Of a stretch of DNA of 64,000 nt, positions 28,314 through 37,002 are shown one piece after another. The position numbers and the translations under genes were made by a program. The stretch lies in assembly GCF_014489635.1 (NCBI RefSeq), contig NZ_CP060828.1, positions 6,780,001 through 6,844,000 on the forward strand, written 5' to 3'. The notes beneath the pieces were generated by a model. The model did not search any database. It was not told where the DNA came from and saw nothing but the letters and a program-made list of their open reading frames with translations. The stretch comes from Streptomyces roseirectus (lineage in GTDB: Bacteria; Actinomycetota; Actinomycetes; Streptomycetales; Streptomycetaceae). Positions within the stretch are counted from its first letter, which is position 1. The number at the start of each line of letters is the position of its first letter.

Positions 28314-28685
28314 ATGATGGTGACGGTTCACTTTTCGTGCCGGAGTGAACCGGAAGCACTGAGGTTCAACTGGTCGGCGCGCAGGACCGCCGCCGCGGCC
28401 GTCATGACGGCGGCGATGGCGGTGGCTCCGTTGATCGCGGTCTCCGAGGCCCAGGCGCTGGGCAACAACCGCGAGGTCTCCCGCGGTTGCGGCTCCAACC
28501 GGATCTCCAGCGGCTTCACCGGCTCGCAGAGCTGGGCCCAGACCGTGAAGGCGTCCGGCACCTGCGCCGGCCGGCTGAGCGCGGCCCTGGAGCGCACCAA
28601 CGGCACGTGGACGACCCGCTGCCCGGCCGGCGCTGGGCACTGGGCGACGGCCGGGTCAGCGAGACGGAGTACCGCACGGCGATGA
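28314..28685 (+). CDS. Truncated secreted protein (5' part of a chimeric locus)
   Basis: The 123-residue frame has a Sec signal (AAAAVMTAAMAVAPLIAVSEAQA) followed by a Cys-containing mature part (SRGCGSNRISSGFTGSQ, GTCAGRLSAALERTNGTW). After about residue 100 the sequence turns into Ala/Arg-rich out-of-frame material and stops. The natural C terminus seems to have been replaced by the 3' part of another gene. No clear ribosome binding site is seen at this ATG. Confidence 0.45.
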   Translation: MMVTVHFSCRSEPEALRFNWSARRTAAAAVMTAAMAVAPLIAVSEAQALGNNREVSRGCGSNRISSGFTGSQSWAQTVKASGTCAGRLSAALERTNGTWTTRCPAGAGHWATAGSARRSTARR

Positions 28686-28942
28686 ACAGGTTCATCTCCT
28701 GCGTACGGAACGCCGGTTACGCCACGACAACCCCGGTGCTCAGCCCCGCCGACAACCTGACGCTGGTCCACGACATCACCCCCGACGGCGACCCGGACAC
28801 GTACAACGAGGCCGTGCAGACCTGCAACCTCGCCGACTTCGCCGCCTCCGCCGGGGACGAGACGGCGGTCGTCGACGGCGTGACGAGCCAACGGGCGCGC
28901 GTCTCCCCGAAGTTGCCGGCGTTCATGCCCCTGCGCTTCTGA
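28625..28942 (+). pseudogene. C-terminal remnant of a second gene, fused out of frame
   Basis: In a different frame from the secreted N terminus, about 105 residues read as a plausible protein end: SETEYRTAMNRFISCVRNAGY, then DITPDGDPDTYNEAVQTCN. It has paired Cys and typical codon bias but no start of its own. The join near 28620 indicates a deletion that fused two genes. Confidence 0.48.
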
Positions 28943-28946
28943 CGGC

Positions 28947-30527
28947 TCACGCCGCCTTCGGCACCGACGCAGGCGGATCGGCGGGCCGCGCCGCCGCCGC
29001 GACCCCGAGATCCGCGATCAGCGCCGTCGCCGCCCGGTGCGCGGAGTGCAGGGCGCCCTGGACGGTGCTGGTGTCGCGGTGGTCGCCGCAGACGTACAGC
29101 CCGGCGAGGAGCCGGACGGACCGGCGCAGGTCGTGGGGCGGGCGCATCGCGGGCACCGCCTCGGCGGTGTGGTGGACGGCGAGGGTCTCCCAGCGGGACG
29201 TCGACGTCCCGTACAGGCGGGCGAGGTGGGCGCGGACGGCGTCGTCGAGACCGTCCGGGGGAGTGCCGAGGACGGTCGAGGAGATCAACGCCCGTCCGGC
29301 GGGCGCCCGTCCGGGATCGACCTCGCTCATGACCGCCGTGTGCGCGACGGGCCCGCCCCGCTCGGCGTCGAGCAGCAACGACCCCCCGGTGTCGGGGAGT
29401 TCGTCGGTCGTGTGGTGGACGACCGTCACGGGGTGGAACTCCGGCACCCGTAACCCGGGCAGCAGTTCCGCCGCCGTCCGCGCGTCGGTGGCGACGAGCA
29501 CGGCCCGGCACCTGAACTCCCCGTGCTCGGCGGTCGTCACGGACGTGGTGGAGACGGACGTGACGTGAACTCCCGTACGCAGCACGCCGGTCGGCAGGGT
29601 GGCGGCGAGGAGTTCGGGCAGCGCGTCGGCCCCGCCCTCGGGCACGCAGAGCCGCCCGCCCACGAACGCCCGCAGCGCGAGGTCCGCGCACCGGCTGGAC
29701 GTCGTCAGCGAGGGATCGCAGAGCAGCGCGGCGAGCAGCGGCCGCAGGAACGCGTCGACGGTCCGCGCGGGCAGCCCCCGGGCCGCCAGCGCCTCCCCGG
29801 CGGACGACTCGGCGCGCGCGAGCAGCCGCTCGACCGGGACGGACGCCAGCCGCGCGAGCGCGCCCCGCAGCCGCGCCTGGTCCATGGCGGACCCGAGCGG
29901 CCCGTACCGACCCTTGGCGGCCCCGGCGTCGTCCCGAGGGGCGCTCGCCAGGGCGCGCACCACGTCGAATGCGCCCCTCGCGCCCCCCACGACGGACCCC
30001 CCGACGACCGTCCCCAGCGCACCCCCCACGACGGCGACCCGCGAACCCCCCGAACCGGCGGCCGCGACCCCCGCCACATCGAACCCGTCACCCCCGCGCG
30101 CACCGAACCCGTCACCCCCGCGCGCACCGAAGCCGCGCGCTCCGCGCACACCCCCCGCTCCGGGGCCCCGCACCCCTCCCGCATCAACCCCGCGCCCCCG
30201 CCGAACTCCCCTTGCCGCGACGGGAGTCGACACCCGCACCCGCCGCCCCTCCCCGTGCACCAGCACCCCCGGCGCGAAGGACCGCAGCACCAGCCCCTCA
30301 AGACCCGGCGTCAGCGTCAGCTCCGGATACGCCGTGGACAGCAGCTGCCCGATCCGGTCCAGCCGGAACCCGTCGACCTTCTCGGTCGCCATCCGCCCCC
30401 CGGCCTGGGGAGCGGCCTCCAGTACGCACACCGTCAGTCCTGCGCCGGTCAGCCGCTGTGCCGCGGACAGCCCGGACACCCCGGCCCCCACGATGACGAC
30501 GTCCACCTTGTTCGCGGGCTCAAGCAC
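28947..30527 (-). CDS. FAD-dependent amine-oxidase/phytoene-desaturase-like oxidoreductase
   Basis: The 526-residue protein starts with GTG behind AGGAGGGG. The dinucleotide-binding motif DVVIVGAGVSGLSAAQRL opens the protein and the FAD C-terminal motif GLYVCGDHRDTSTVQGAL closes it. Residues about 108–190 are an unusual Gly/Arg/Ala-rich insertion with short tandem repeats (GARGGDGF twice). Family members oxidise amines, carotenoid precursors or protoporphyrinogen; the substrate here is unknown. No carotenoid or heme genes are adjacent. Confidence 0.86.
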   Translation of the reverse strand: MLEPANKVDVVIVGAGVSGLSAAQRLTGAGLTVCVLEAAPQAGGRMATEKVDGFRLDRIGQLLSTAYPELTLTPGLEGLVLRSFAPGVLVHGEGRRVRVSTPVAARGVRRGRGVDAGGVRGPGAGGVRGARGFGARGGDGFGARGGDGFDVAGVAAAGSGGSRVAVVGGALGTVVGGSVVGGARGAFDVVRALASAPRDDAGAAKGRYGPLGSAMDQARLRGALARLASVPVERLLARAESSAGEALAARGLPARTVDAFLRPLLAALLCDPSLTTSSRCADLALRAFVGGRLCVPEGGADALPELLAATLPTGVLRTGVHVTSVSTTSVTTAEHGEFRCRAVLVATDARTAAELLPGLRVPEFHPVTVVHHTTDELPDTGGSLLLDAERGGPVAHTAVMSEVDPGRAPAGRALISSTVLGTPPDGLDDAVRAHLARLYGTSTSRWETLAVHHTAEAVPAMRPPHDLRRSVRLLAGLYVCGDHRDTSTVQGALHSAHRAATALIADLGVAAAARPADPPASVPKAA

Positions 30528-30757
30528 GTGCCCCTCCTCGCGGATTGCGCCGGGTCGAGGACGTCATGCCCTCAACTCGCCGTAGAGATACCCGAGTTCC
30601 GCTTGAGGGTAGGTCTACGCACGCGAGCGGTCAGCTCGCGCACACACCGGGCACGGGCGCACGCAGGTCGCATACCCGGCCGGGGTTCAGCGCGGGTGGG
30701 CCGGACGGGGGCGTAGGGGGCCGTGATGCGCCGGCCGGCCCCGTTCCAGTACCGGCC

Positions 30758-31651
30758 TCACCCCAGCGCCGCCCGCACGGCGTCGTCGATCCCCGGGAAC
30801 GCGAACCGGAACCCGGAGTCGAGCAGCCGCCCCGGCACGACGCGGGCGCTGCCGAGGACGTCCCCGGCCATCTCGCCGAGCACGACGCGCAGGACGGGCG
30901 CGGGCACGGTGAACACCTTGGGCCGGTGCAGCACCCGCGCCATGGCGTCGGTGATCTGACGGTTCGTCAGCGGCTCGGGCGCGGTGAGGTTGAACGCCCC
31001 CTCCAGATCGTCCCGTTCGAGCAGGTGCCGGATCGCCGCGACCTCGTCGTGCAGCGCGATGTACGACCAGTACTGCCGCCCGTCGCCCATCCGCCCGCCA
31101 AGTCCCGCCCGGAACAAGGGGAACAGCTTCCCCCAGGCGCCCCCGCCCTTCGCGACGACCAGCCCCGTCCGCGCGAACACCGTCCGCACACCGGCGAGTT
31201 GAGCGGGCCCGGCGGCCCCCTCCCACTCCACGCACAGCTCCGGCAGGAACCCGGACGCGGCCGGCGCGCTCTCGTCGACGACCCGCTCCCCGGTCTCCCC
31301 GTAGATCCCGATCGCGCTCCCGTTGACGAACACCCGGGGCGGCCGGTCCATCCCGGCGACGGCCTCGGCGAGCGCCCGCGTCCCGTTGACCCGCCCGTCC
31401 CGGATCGTCCGCTTGTACGCCGCCGTCCACCGTCGGTCACCGACGCCCGCCCCGGCGAGGTTGACGACGGCGTCCGCGCCGTCGAGCCCGGCGGCGTCGA
31501 CCCGACCGGCTTCCGGTTCCCACGCCACCTCCAGCGGACCGGCGGCGGCCCGCCGCACCAGCCGCACCACCTCGTACCCGTCGGCCTCGAGGGACCGGAC
31601 CAACGCGCTCCCGATCAGGCCGGAGGCCCCGGCCACCACAATTCGTCGCAT
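30758..31651 (-). CDS. TIGR01777-family epimerase (YfcH-like SDR)
   Basis: The 297-residue protein opens MRRIVVAGASGLIGSALV (NAD(P)-binding) and has the family signatures VVNLAGAGVGDRRW, VFVNGSAIGIYG and FNLTAPEPLTNRQ, with a C-terminal DUF1731-like region (VLGSARVVPGRL). The reaction is not established for the family. Some homologues are cell-division- or envelope-linked. It stands alone. Confidence 0.9.
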   Translation of the reverse strand: MRRIVVAGASGLIGSALVRSLEADGYEVVRLVRRAAAGPLEVAWEPEAGRVDAAGLDGADAVVNLAGAGVGDRRWTAAYKRTIRDGRVNGTRALAEAVAGMDRPPRVFVNGSAIGIYGETGERVVDESAPAASGFLPELCVEWEGAAGPAQLAGVRTVFARTGLVVAKGGGAWGKLFPLFRAGLGGRMGDGRQYWSYIALHDEVAAIRHLLERDDLEGAFNLTAPEPLTNRQITDAMARVLHRPKVFTVPAPVLRVVLGEMAGDVLGSARVVPGRLLDSGFRFAFPGIDDAVRAALG

Positions 31652-31744
31652 GTACCCATCCTGCCCCGCACCCCTGTAAAGCCCGCGTTTGAATATTCAA
31701 GCAAGGGGTGTCCCGCGCCCTGGCGCCGCCCCTAAAGTGCCCCC

Positions 31745-32227
31745 ATGCCCACCCTCCGCATCCGCCCCGCCACCCCCGCCGACGCCCCCTCCCTCGCCCG
31801 CCTCGACCACCACACCTGGTCCCGCCTCCACGCGGTCATGCCCCGCCCCGCGCCCGACGCCCCCTTCTTCGACGACCGCCACCACCCCGACGACCACCTG
31901 ATCGCCACCCTCGACGGCGTCCTCGTCGGCTACCTCCGCCTCGTCCCGGCGCCGCTCGCGGTCAGCGCGCACGTCCGCCAGATCCAAGGGCTGGCCGTCG
32001 CGGACGAGGCCCGCGGCGCCGGTGTCGGCCGGGCCCTGATCCGCGCGGCACTGACCAAGGCCCGCGGGGACGGCGCCCGCCGGGTCACCCTGCGCGTCCT
32101 GGGTCACAACACGCCGGCCCGCAAGCTGTACGAGGCGGAGGGGTTCGTGGTGGAGGGGGTGCTGCCGGGGGAGTTCCTGTTGGACGGTGAGTATGTGGAC
32201 GACGTGGTGATGGGCCGGGCGGTGTGA
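31745..32227 (+). CDS. GNAT-family N-acetyltransferase
   Basis: The 160-residue protein starts MPTLRIRPATPADAPSL. The acetyl-CoA pyrophosphate-binding motif is LAVADEARGAGVGRALI and motif B includes KLYEAEGFVVEGVLPGEF. It acetylates an unknown amine or alcohol substrate. It converges on the ATP-binding regulator gene 12 bp away. Confidence 0.9.
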   Translation: MPTLRIRPATPADAPSLARLDHHTWSRLHAVMPRPAPDAPFFDDRHHPDDHLIATLDGVLVGYLRLVPAPLAVSAHVRQIQGLAVADEARGAGVGRALIRAALTKARGDGARRVTLRVLGHNTPARKLYEAEGFVVEGVLPGEFLLDGEYVDDVVMGRAV

Positions 32228-32239
32228 CGCGAGGTCATC

Positions 32240-32680
32240 TCAACCTGCGTCTGTGGCAGTCGAGTTGGTCGAGCAGCCCGTCAGCTTGAGCACGGCCCAC
32301 ACGACCTTCCCCACGCCCTCCCGGGGCCCCACCCCCCACTCCGACGCCAGCGCCTCGACGAGGATCAGCCCCCGCCCGTCCTCGTCCCACTCGCCGGCGT
32401 GCCTCACCACGGGCAACTCCTCGCAGGCGTCGGCGACTTCGAGGCGCAGTTCGGTCTCGGTCAACGTGACCTCGACGCGGACCTCCTTGTCGGGCCGGGC
32501 CTTCGCCTTCACCGCGTTCGTGACCAGCTCCGACAGCAACAGCTCGGCGTCGTCGACGAGTTCGCCCCCGGCCCGCCACCGCGTCAACTGCCGCCGCAGG
32601 TCGTCCCGGGCCCGGCCGACGCTGCGGCGCGTCCGGGGGTACTGGTGGGCGGCGGACTGAGAGACGGCGTTCGCGGGCAT
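32240..32680 (-). CDS. Anti-sigma-factor-like ATP-binding protein (HATPase_c_2)
   Basis: The 146-residue protein has the GHKL fold of RsbW/SpoIIAB kinases: N box LLSELVTNAVKAK, G1-like box RLEVADACEE and G2-like DEDGRGLILVEALASEWGV. An N-terminal RSVGRARDDLRRQL helix precedes it. In Streptomyces such proteins accompany XRE regulators and DUF397 proteins in whiJ/abaA-type loci. The divergent position relative to the XRE–DUF397 genes supports that role here. Confidence 0.86.
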   Translation of the reverse strand: MPANAVSQSAAHQYPRTRRSVGRARDDLRRQLTRWRAGGELVDDAELLLSELVTNAVKAKARPDKEVRVEVTLTETELRLEVADACEELPVVRHAGEWDEDGRGLILVEALASEWGVGPREGVGKVVWAVLKLTGCSTNSTATDAG

Positions 32681-32851
32681 GAGGCATCCCCTTTGTTCCG
32701 TGTGGCTTGCGCTACGCAGCGAAGCTAGTCGTGTTCGAATCGTGTCTGCAATGCATTCGCCTCACAAATTTGCGTCAGAACTGGTGTTCCCTCTGTACCC
32801 GCCTTGCATCAACGAGGCAGACTCTCCAGCACAGTTGAGAGGAGACGCGAC

Positions 32852-33718
32852 ATGCCCGTAGGGGGAAAGCCGACCGTCCGCAGTCGCAGGCTCGGCGTAG
32901 CACTCCGCCGCCACCGCGAAGCAGCCGGCCTCGACCAGGCCGCCGCAGCCGAGGCGATCATCAAGTCCGTCAGCAAGGTCAGCCGCGCGGAGAGCGGCCA
33001 TGTGTCGGTGTCGGCGCTGGAGGTACGGACGCTGCTGGACCGGTATGGGGTGACGGACGAGAACGAGCGGGCGCGGTTGGTGGGTTGGGCGCGCACGAGT
33101 AACGAGCGGGGATGGTGGGTCGATTACGAGGAGACGCTGCGGCCCTATTACGCCGACCACATCACGCTGGAGAGCGACGCGACGTACATCCTGTCCTGGG
33201 ACCCGGTGTTGATTCCCGGCCTGTTGCAGACGGCGCAGTACGCGGAGAAGGTCATCACAGTCGGACCGACCTTCGTCGGGGAGGCCGAGGCGGCTGAACT
33301 GGTCGAGGTCCGGATGCAGCGTCAGCGCAGGATAGACGAAGGGACGGTGCAGTACACGGCGATCATCTGGGAGCCTGCGATCAATGCGCTCGCTGATGGT
33401 TCCGAGGTGTATACGGACCAGTTGCAGCATTTGCTGAAGGTCGGGCGCCGCCAGAACGTGACGCTTCAGATCCTCCCGGCATCGGCCTTCCTGACGGCGA
33501 CGATGTCCGATGCGTTCACGGCCTTCTCGTACGGCGTGGAGCCCTATGCGGAGGTTGTGACCCTCCGAACTCCCGTGAATACGGCCGTTATCGAGACTCC
33601 CGACGACCTGGCCATCTACGCCAACGTCTTCAATCGGCTACGCTCGGCAGCACTGTCGCCGACGCAGTCCGCCCGCCGGATCCGTCAGGCGCTGGACAAC
33701 AAGGACCAGCAGACGTAA
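32852..33718 (+). CDS. XRE-family regulator with DUF5753 (WhiJ-like)
   Basis: The 288-residue protein starts at the ATG at 32852 behind GAGAGGAG. The N-terminal helix-turn-helix is LRRHREAAGLDQAAAAEAI with VSKVSRAESG, followed by the DUF5753 domain with PYYADHITLESDATYILSWDP-type and LIPGLLQTAQYAEKVI motifs. WhiJ-like proteins act with small DUF397 partners to control development and antibiotics; they may also form toxin–antitoxin-like pairs. Three DUF397 genes follow directly. Confidence 0.92.
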   Translation: MPVGGKPTVRSRRLGVALRRHREAAGLDQAAAAEAIIKSVSKVSRAESGHVSVSALEVRTLLDRYGVTDENERARLVGWARTSNERGWWVDYEETLRPYYADHITLESDATYILSWDPVLIPGLLQTAQYAEKVITVGPTFVGEAEAAELVEVRMQRQRRIDEGTVQYTAIIWEPAINALADGSEVYTDQLQHLLKVGRRQNVTLQILPASAFLTATMSDAFTAFSYGVEPYAEVVTLRTPVNTAVIETPDDLAIYANVFNRLRSAALSPTQSARRIRQALDNKDQQT

Positions 33719-33726
33719 GAGGAATC

Positions 33727-33930
33727 GTGACCCCCGACATCGAGATCGTCAGCCCGTTCCGCAAGTCGTCGTACTCCGCCCAGCACAACGACTGCGTCGA
33801 ACTCGCCCACACCTCCGTCGGGGGTCACGCAGTCCGCGACAGCAAGTACCCTTCCGGCCCCGTCCAGTTCCACGGCGCCGAGGCATGGACCGCGTTCCTC
33901 CAGAACCTGTCCGGAAGGCCCCGCGTATGA
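33727..33930 (+). CDS. DUF397 (BldB-like) protein, copy 1
   Basis: The 67-residue product starts with GTG at 33727, 8 bp after the XRE stop, with AGAGG upstream. Core motifs are FRKSSYSAQHNDCVELAHT, VRDSKYPSGPVQF and AWTAFLQNL. DUF397 proteins such as BldB are small putative antagonists or co-regulators of WhiJ-like regulators. It overlaps copy 2 by 4 bp (ATGA). Confidence 0.88.
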   Translation: MTPDIEIVSPFRKSSYSAQHNDCVELAHTSVGGHAVRDSKYPSGPVQFHGAEAWTAFLQNLSGRPRV

Positions 33931-34130
33931 CCGTCGAGGTCGTCAGCCCGTTCCGCAAGTCGTCGTACTCGGCTCAGAGTAACGACTGCGTCGAACTCGC
34001 CCGCACCTCCGTCGGGGGTCACGCGGTCCGCGACACCAAGCACTCCTCCGGCCCCGTCCAGTTCCACGGCCCGGACGCCTGGTCCCGCTTCCTCACCGCC
34101 CTGAAGTCGGGCGACCTGCCGACCACTTGA
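33927..34130 (+). CDS. DUF397 (BldB-like) protein, copy 2
   Basis: The 67-residue product starts at an ATG that overlaps the copy 1 stop (ATGA). Its core (FRKSSYSAQSNDCVELART, VRDTKHSSGPVQF) is nearly identical to the neighbouring copies, while the N-terminal (MTVEV) and C-terminal ends differ. Tandem duplication is clear. Confidence 0.88.
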   Translation: MTVEVVSPFRKSSYSAQSNDCVELARTSVGGHAVRDTKHSSGPVQFHGPDAWSRFLTALKSGDLPTT

Positions 34131-34138
34131 GAGGTACC

Positions 34139-34327
34139 GTGCCCCCCGAGTCCGAGATCGTCAGCCCGTTCCGCAAGTCGTCGTACTCGGCCCAGCAGGA
34201 CGACTGCGTCGAACTCGCCCACACCTCCCTCGGGGGCCGCGCGGTCCGCGACAGCAAGTACTCCTCCGGCCCCGTCCAGTTCCACGGCCCGGACGCCTGG
34301 TCCCGTTTCCTCGCCGCGTTGAAGTAG
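34139..34327 (+). CDS. DUF397 (BldB-like) protein, copy 3
   Basis: The 62-residue product starts with GTG at 34139 behind GAGAGGT, 8 bp after the copy 2 stop. The core is FRKSSYSAQQDDCVELAHT and VRDSKYSSGPVQFHGPDAW; the end (SRFLAALK) matches copy 2 (SRFLTALK). It is the last gene of the WhiJ-like cluster. Confidence 0.86.
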   Translation: MPPESEIVSPFRKSSYSAQQDDCVELAHTSLGGRAVRDSKYSSGPVQFHGPDAWSRFLAALK

Positions 34328-34368
34328 GCGTCGGGCTCGTTGTCAGTGGCCCCCGGCATCATGGCCGT

Positions 34369-35334
34369 ATGCGTGCTGCCCGTTTGATCAAGATGGTGTT
34401 GCTGCTCCAGGGACACCACTCCATGAGCGCTGCCGAGCTGGCGAGGGAGCTGGAGGTCTCGGAGCGGACGGTCACGCGGGATGCGCAGGCGTTGTCGGAG
34501 GCGGGGGTTCCGGTGTACGCGGAGCGGGGAAGGGGCGGGGGATATCGGCTCGTCGGGGGGTATCGGACGAGGCTGACGGGGCTGGGGAGGAGCGAGGCGG
34601 AGGCGTTGTTCCTGAGCGGGGTGCCGGAGGCCCTGCGGGGGATGGGGCTGGAGGACGCGGCGTCGGCGGCGCGGATGAAGGTGGCCGCCGCGCTGGTGCC
34701 GTCGATACAGGACGCCCCCGTCGTCGCCGCGCAGCGGTTCCATCTGGACGCGCCCGCGTGGTTCCGGGAGCCGGCGGTGCCGGACGTGCTGGGGGCCGTG
34801 GCGGACGGGGTGTGGGGGGACCGCCGGGTCAGGGGGACGTACCGGCGCGCGGGGGACGTCGTCGAGCGGGAGCTGGAACCGTACGGGCTCGTGCTGAAGG
34901 CCGGCGTCTGGTACCTGTGCGCCCGCGTGGGCGACGGGTTCCGGGTCTACCGGGTCGAGCGGTTCGAGTCCGTCGACCTGCTCGACGAGGGGTTCGAGCG
35001 GGACCCCGCCTTCGAGCTGCCCGCGTTCTGGGAGGCGCAGGGGAAGCTGTTCGAGCGGTCGCTGCGCCGCGAGGAGATCGTCGTCCGGCTCTCTCCCGAG
35101 GGGGTGCGTCGGCTGCCCCACGTCGTCGACCCCTTCGCGGCCCGGGAGGCGCTGGCGGAGACCGGCGAGCCGCGGGGGTGGGTGACGGTCACGCTGGGCG
35201 TCGAGTCGCAGGACGTCGCGTTCGCGCAGCTCCTCGGCCTCGGCGCGGAGGCGGAGGTGGTGGCGCCCGGTGAGCTGCGGGAGCGGTTCGTGGGGGTGGC
35301 GAGGAGTCTGGGGGTGATGTACGGAGACGGGTGA
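34369..35334 (+). CDS. WYL-domain transcriptional regulator (YafY-like)
   Basis: The 321-residue protein has an N-terminal HTH_11/DeoR-like domain (MRAARLIKMVLLLQGHHSMSAAEL-type; VSERTVTRDAQALSEAG) and a WYL domain (VLKAGVWYLCARVGDGFRVYRVERF), ending in a WCX-like region. WYL proteins bind nucleotides or nucleic acids and often repress DNA-damage or defence functions. Here it stands beside the DUF397 cluster but has its own start, and its target is unknown. Confidence 0.9.
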   Translation: MRAARLIKMVLLLQGHHSMSAAELARELEVSERTVTRDAQALSEAGVPVYAERGRGGGYRLVGGYRTRLTGLGRSEAEALFLSGVPEALRGMGLEDAASAARMKVAAALVPSIQDAPVVAAQRFHLDAPAWFREPAVPDVLGAVADGVWGDRRVRGTYRRAGDVVERELEPYGLVLKAGVWYLCARVGDGFRVYRVERFESVDLLDEGFERDPAFELPAFWEAQGKLFERSLRREEIVVRLSPEGVRRLPHVVDPFAAREALAETGEPRGWVTVTLGVESQDVAFAQLLGLGAEAEVVAPGELRERFVGVARSLGVMYGDG

Positions 35335-35388
35335 AAGCCCTGCACTCCGGGTGCGTCCCGCCCCGCGAAGCACGATGCTGGAGCGGTG

Positions 35389-35907
35389 ATGGACGAGACG
35401 GAGTTCTGGGAGCTGGTGGACGCCGCCCGCGAGGGTGCCGAGGGGGACCCGGAGGAGCAGGCGGATCTGCTGGTCGCGCGGCTGCTGGAGCGTGATCCGG
35501 AGTCGGTGCTGGACTTCGCGCGCCATTTCGAGGCCCGCTACAACCGCGCGTACCGCTGGGACCTGTGGGGCGCCGCGTGGGTCCTCCTCGACGGCGTCAG
35601 CGACGACGCCTTCGACTACTTCCGCTGCTGGCTGATCGGCCAGGGCCGGGACGTCTTCGAGGGCGCCCTCCACGACCCGGACTCCCTCGCGGAGCTGGCC
35701 GCCGACTTCGACGAGGAGATCGACGGCGACGGCGAGGAGCTGGGCTACGCGGCGGACGAGGCGTACGAACAGCTCACCGGCGTCGTCGCCCCCGACCTCG
35801 GTATTCCCCCCGCCCCGCCGGAACCGGAGGGCACCCCGATCGACTTCGAGAACGAGGCGGCGCTGGCGGAGCGGTACCCGAAGCTGTGGGAGCGGTTCAA
35901 GGAGTGA
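35389..35907 (+). CDS. DUF4240-like acidic protein
   Basis: The 172-residue acidic protein opens MDETEFWELVDAAREGAEG and contains ARYNRAYRWDLWGAAWVLLDG and FDYFRCWLIGQGRDVFEGA, the DUF4240 signature. Members occur in actinobacteria, often near polymorphic toxins or as scattered single genes; function is not known. A GTG one codon upstream of this ATG is an equally possible start. Confidence 0.78.
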   Translation: MDETEFWELVDAAREGAEGDPEEQADLLVARLLERDPESVLDFARHFEARYNRAYRWDLWGAAWVLLDGVSDDAFDYFRCWLIGQGRDVFEGALHDPDSLAELAADFDEEIDGDGEELGYAADEAYEQLTGVVAPDLGIPPAPPEPEGTPIDFENEAALAERYPKLWERFKE

Positions 35908-35946
35908 GGGAGGGGTGAGGGGGTGAGGGAGCGGGGTCCACCCTCC

Positions 35947-36156
35947 TCAAACCCCCGCCCGCCTCCGGCTCCCCGGGTCCGCCGGAATGTACCCCTGCTG
36001 CGCATCCGCCTTCACCACGGCGTGATGCAGAGGCGCCCGATTCGCCTGATCCAGCGCGGACGCGGTCACCGCCGCCGGGCCCAGGACGACGGCGACGACG
36101 GCACACAGCACCGTCCACGGACTACGGACCCAACTCGCGCGCTGCGTACGGTTCAT
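35947..36156 (-). CDS. Small membrane or secreted protein
   Basis: The 69-residue protein has a basic N terminus (MNRTQRASWVR) and one hydrophobic helix (SPWTVLCAVVAVVLGPAAVTASALD) followed by a short soluble tail. It is either a signal-peptide-bearing secreted peptide or a single-pass protein. Convergence with the DUF4240 gene and normal codon bias support a real gene, but the length leaves doubt. Confidence 0.5.
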   Translation of the reverse strand: MNRTQRASWVRSPWTVLCAVVAVVLGPAAVTASALDQANRAPLHHAVVKADAQQGYIPADPGSRRRAGV

Positions 36157-36201
36157 GTCCCCGGCCTCCCTGGCCTCCGTCGGCTTGTCTCGTCCACGAC
36201 G

Positions 36202-37002
36202 TTAGGACGCGGTGATGGGAGAAGCCTGAACCCCGGCTGAGGTGTTCCTGTGAACGCGGCCCTGCAACTCGGCCGCGCGGGACCGGATGTGAGGCAGGCG
36301 CGCCATGAGCGCGAGGCCGGGACAGGACGTCATGTACCCGTCCTTGTGCCCCGCGACGGCGGGCAGCGCGGCCGTCGCCCCGGCGGCGAACCGGCTGAGC
36401 CCGCTCGTGGAGGTGAGGCGCGCGAGCCCGCGGGGGTCGACGTCGGCCAGGCCCAGCTTCCACGCGGCGAGCGCGGCGATCGCCTCGGTCATGGCGGGCG
36501 GGACCTCGTTGCCCGAGGTGAACGTGCCGAGCGCGGCGATCCCGGCCGTCCGGTGGTTGAAACCCTGCGTGTGCGCCCCGGTCACGGCCCGCTCGACGCC
36601 GCCCGCACGCCCCTCGTAGATCGTCCCGCAGCGGTCGACGAGGAAGTTGTAGCCGATGTCGTCCCAGTCCCGGACGCCCGTCTGGCCCGCGCGCAGGTAG
36701 CGGATGATGCGGGGCGCGTCGGCGCAGTCGTACCGGTTGGGCGAGTCGGTGTGGTGGACGAAGACGGCCACGACCTTGTCGTCGTAGCGGGGCGGCGGCT
36801 GGAGGCGGGGTTCGTCCAGCCAGACGGTGCGGGGGACGATCCGGGGGCGGGGCGCGGTGTGCGCGCCGGACTGGACGGCCGTCCGCACGGGGGCGGCTCC
36901 CCTGTCGACGCCGGACGCGCACAGCGGGAGCGCGGCGACCGCCGCGAGCCCCGGGAGGCAGGCGAGGAGCAGGGCGGGTCTGAGACGGCGTCCGATGCGC
37001 AT
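36202..37002 (-). CDS. Secreted N-acetylmuramoyl-L-alanine amidase (PGRP domain)
   Basis: The 266-residue protein has a signal peptide (MRIGRRLRPALLLACLPGLAAVAALPLCASG), then an amidase_2/PGRP domain. Zinc ligands are likely the His in VFVHHTDSP, the His in AHTQGFNHRTAG and the Cys in MTSCPG. It should cleave the amide bond between MurNAc and stem peptide in the cell wall. The start at 37002 fits the signal peptide; longer frames upstream have no signal sequence. It diverges from the MarP-like protease gene 188 bp away. Confidence 0.88.
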   Translation of the reverse strand: MRIGRRLRPALLLACLPGLAAVAALPLCASGVDRGAAPVRTAVQSGAHTAPRPRIVPRTVWLDEPRLQPPPRYDDKVVAVFVHHTDSPNRYDCADAPRIIRYLRAGQTGVRDWDDIGYNFLVDRCGTIYEGRAGGVERAVTGAHTQGFNHRTAGIAALGTFTSGNEVPPAMTEAIAALAAWKLGLADVDPRGLARLTSTSGLSRFAAGATAALPAVAGHKDGYMTSCPGLALMARLPHIRSRAAELQGRVHRNTSAGVQASPITAS

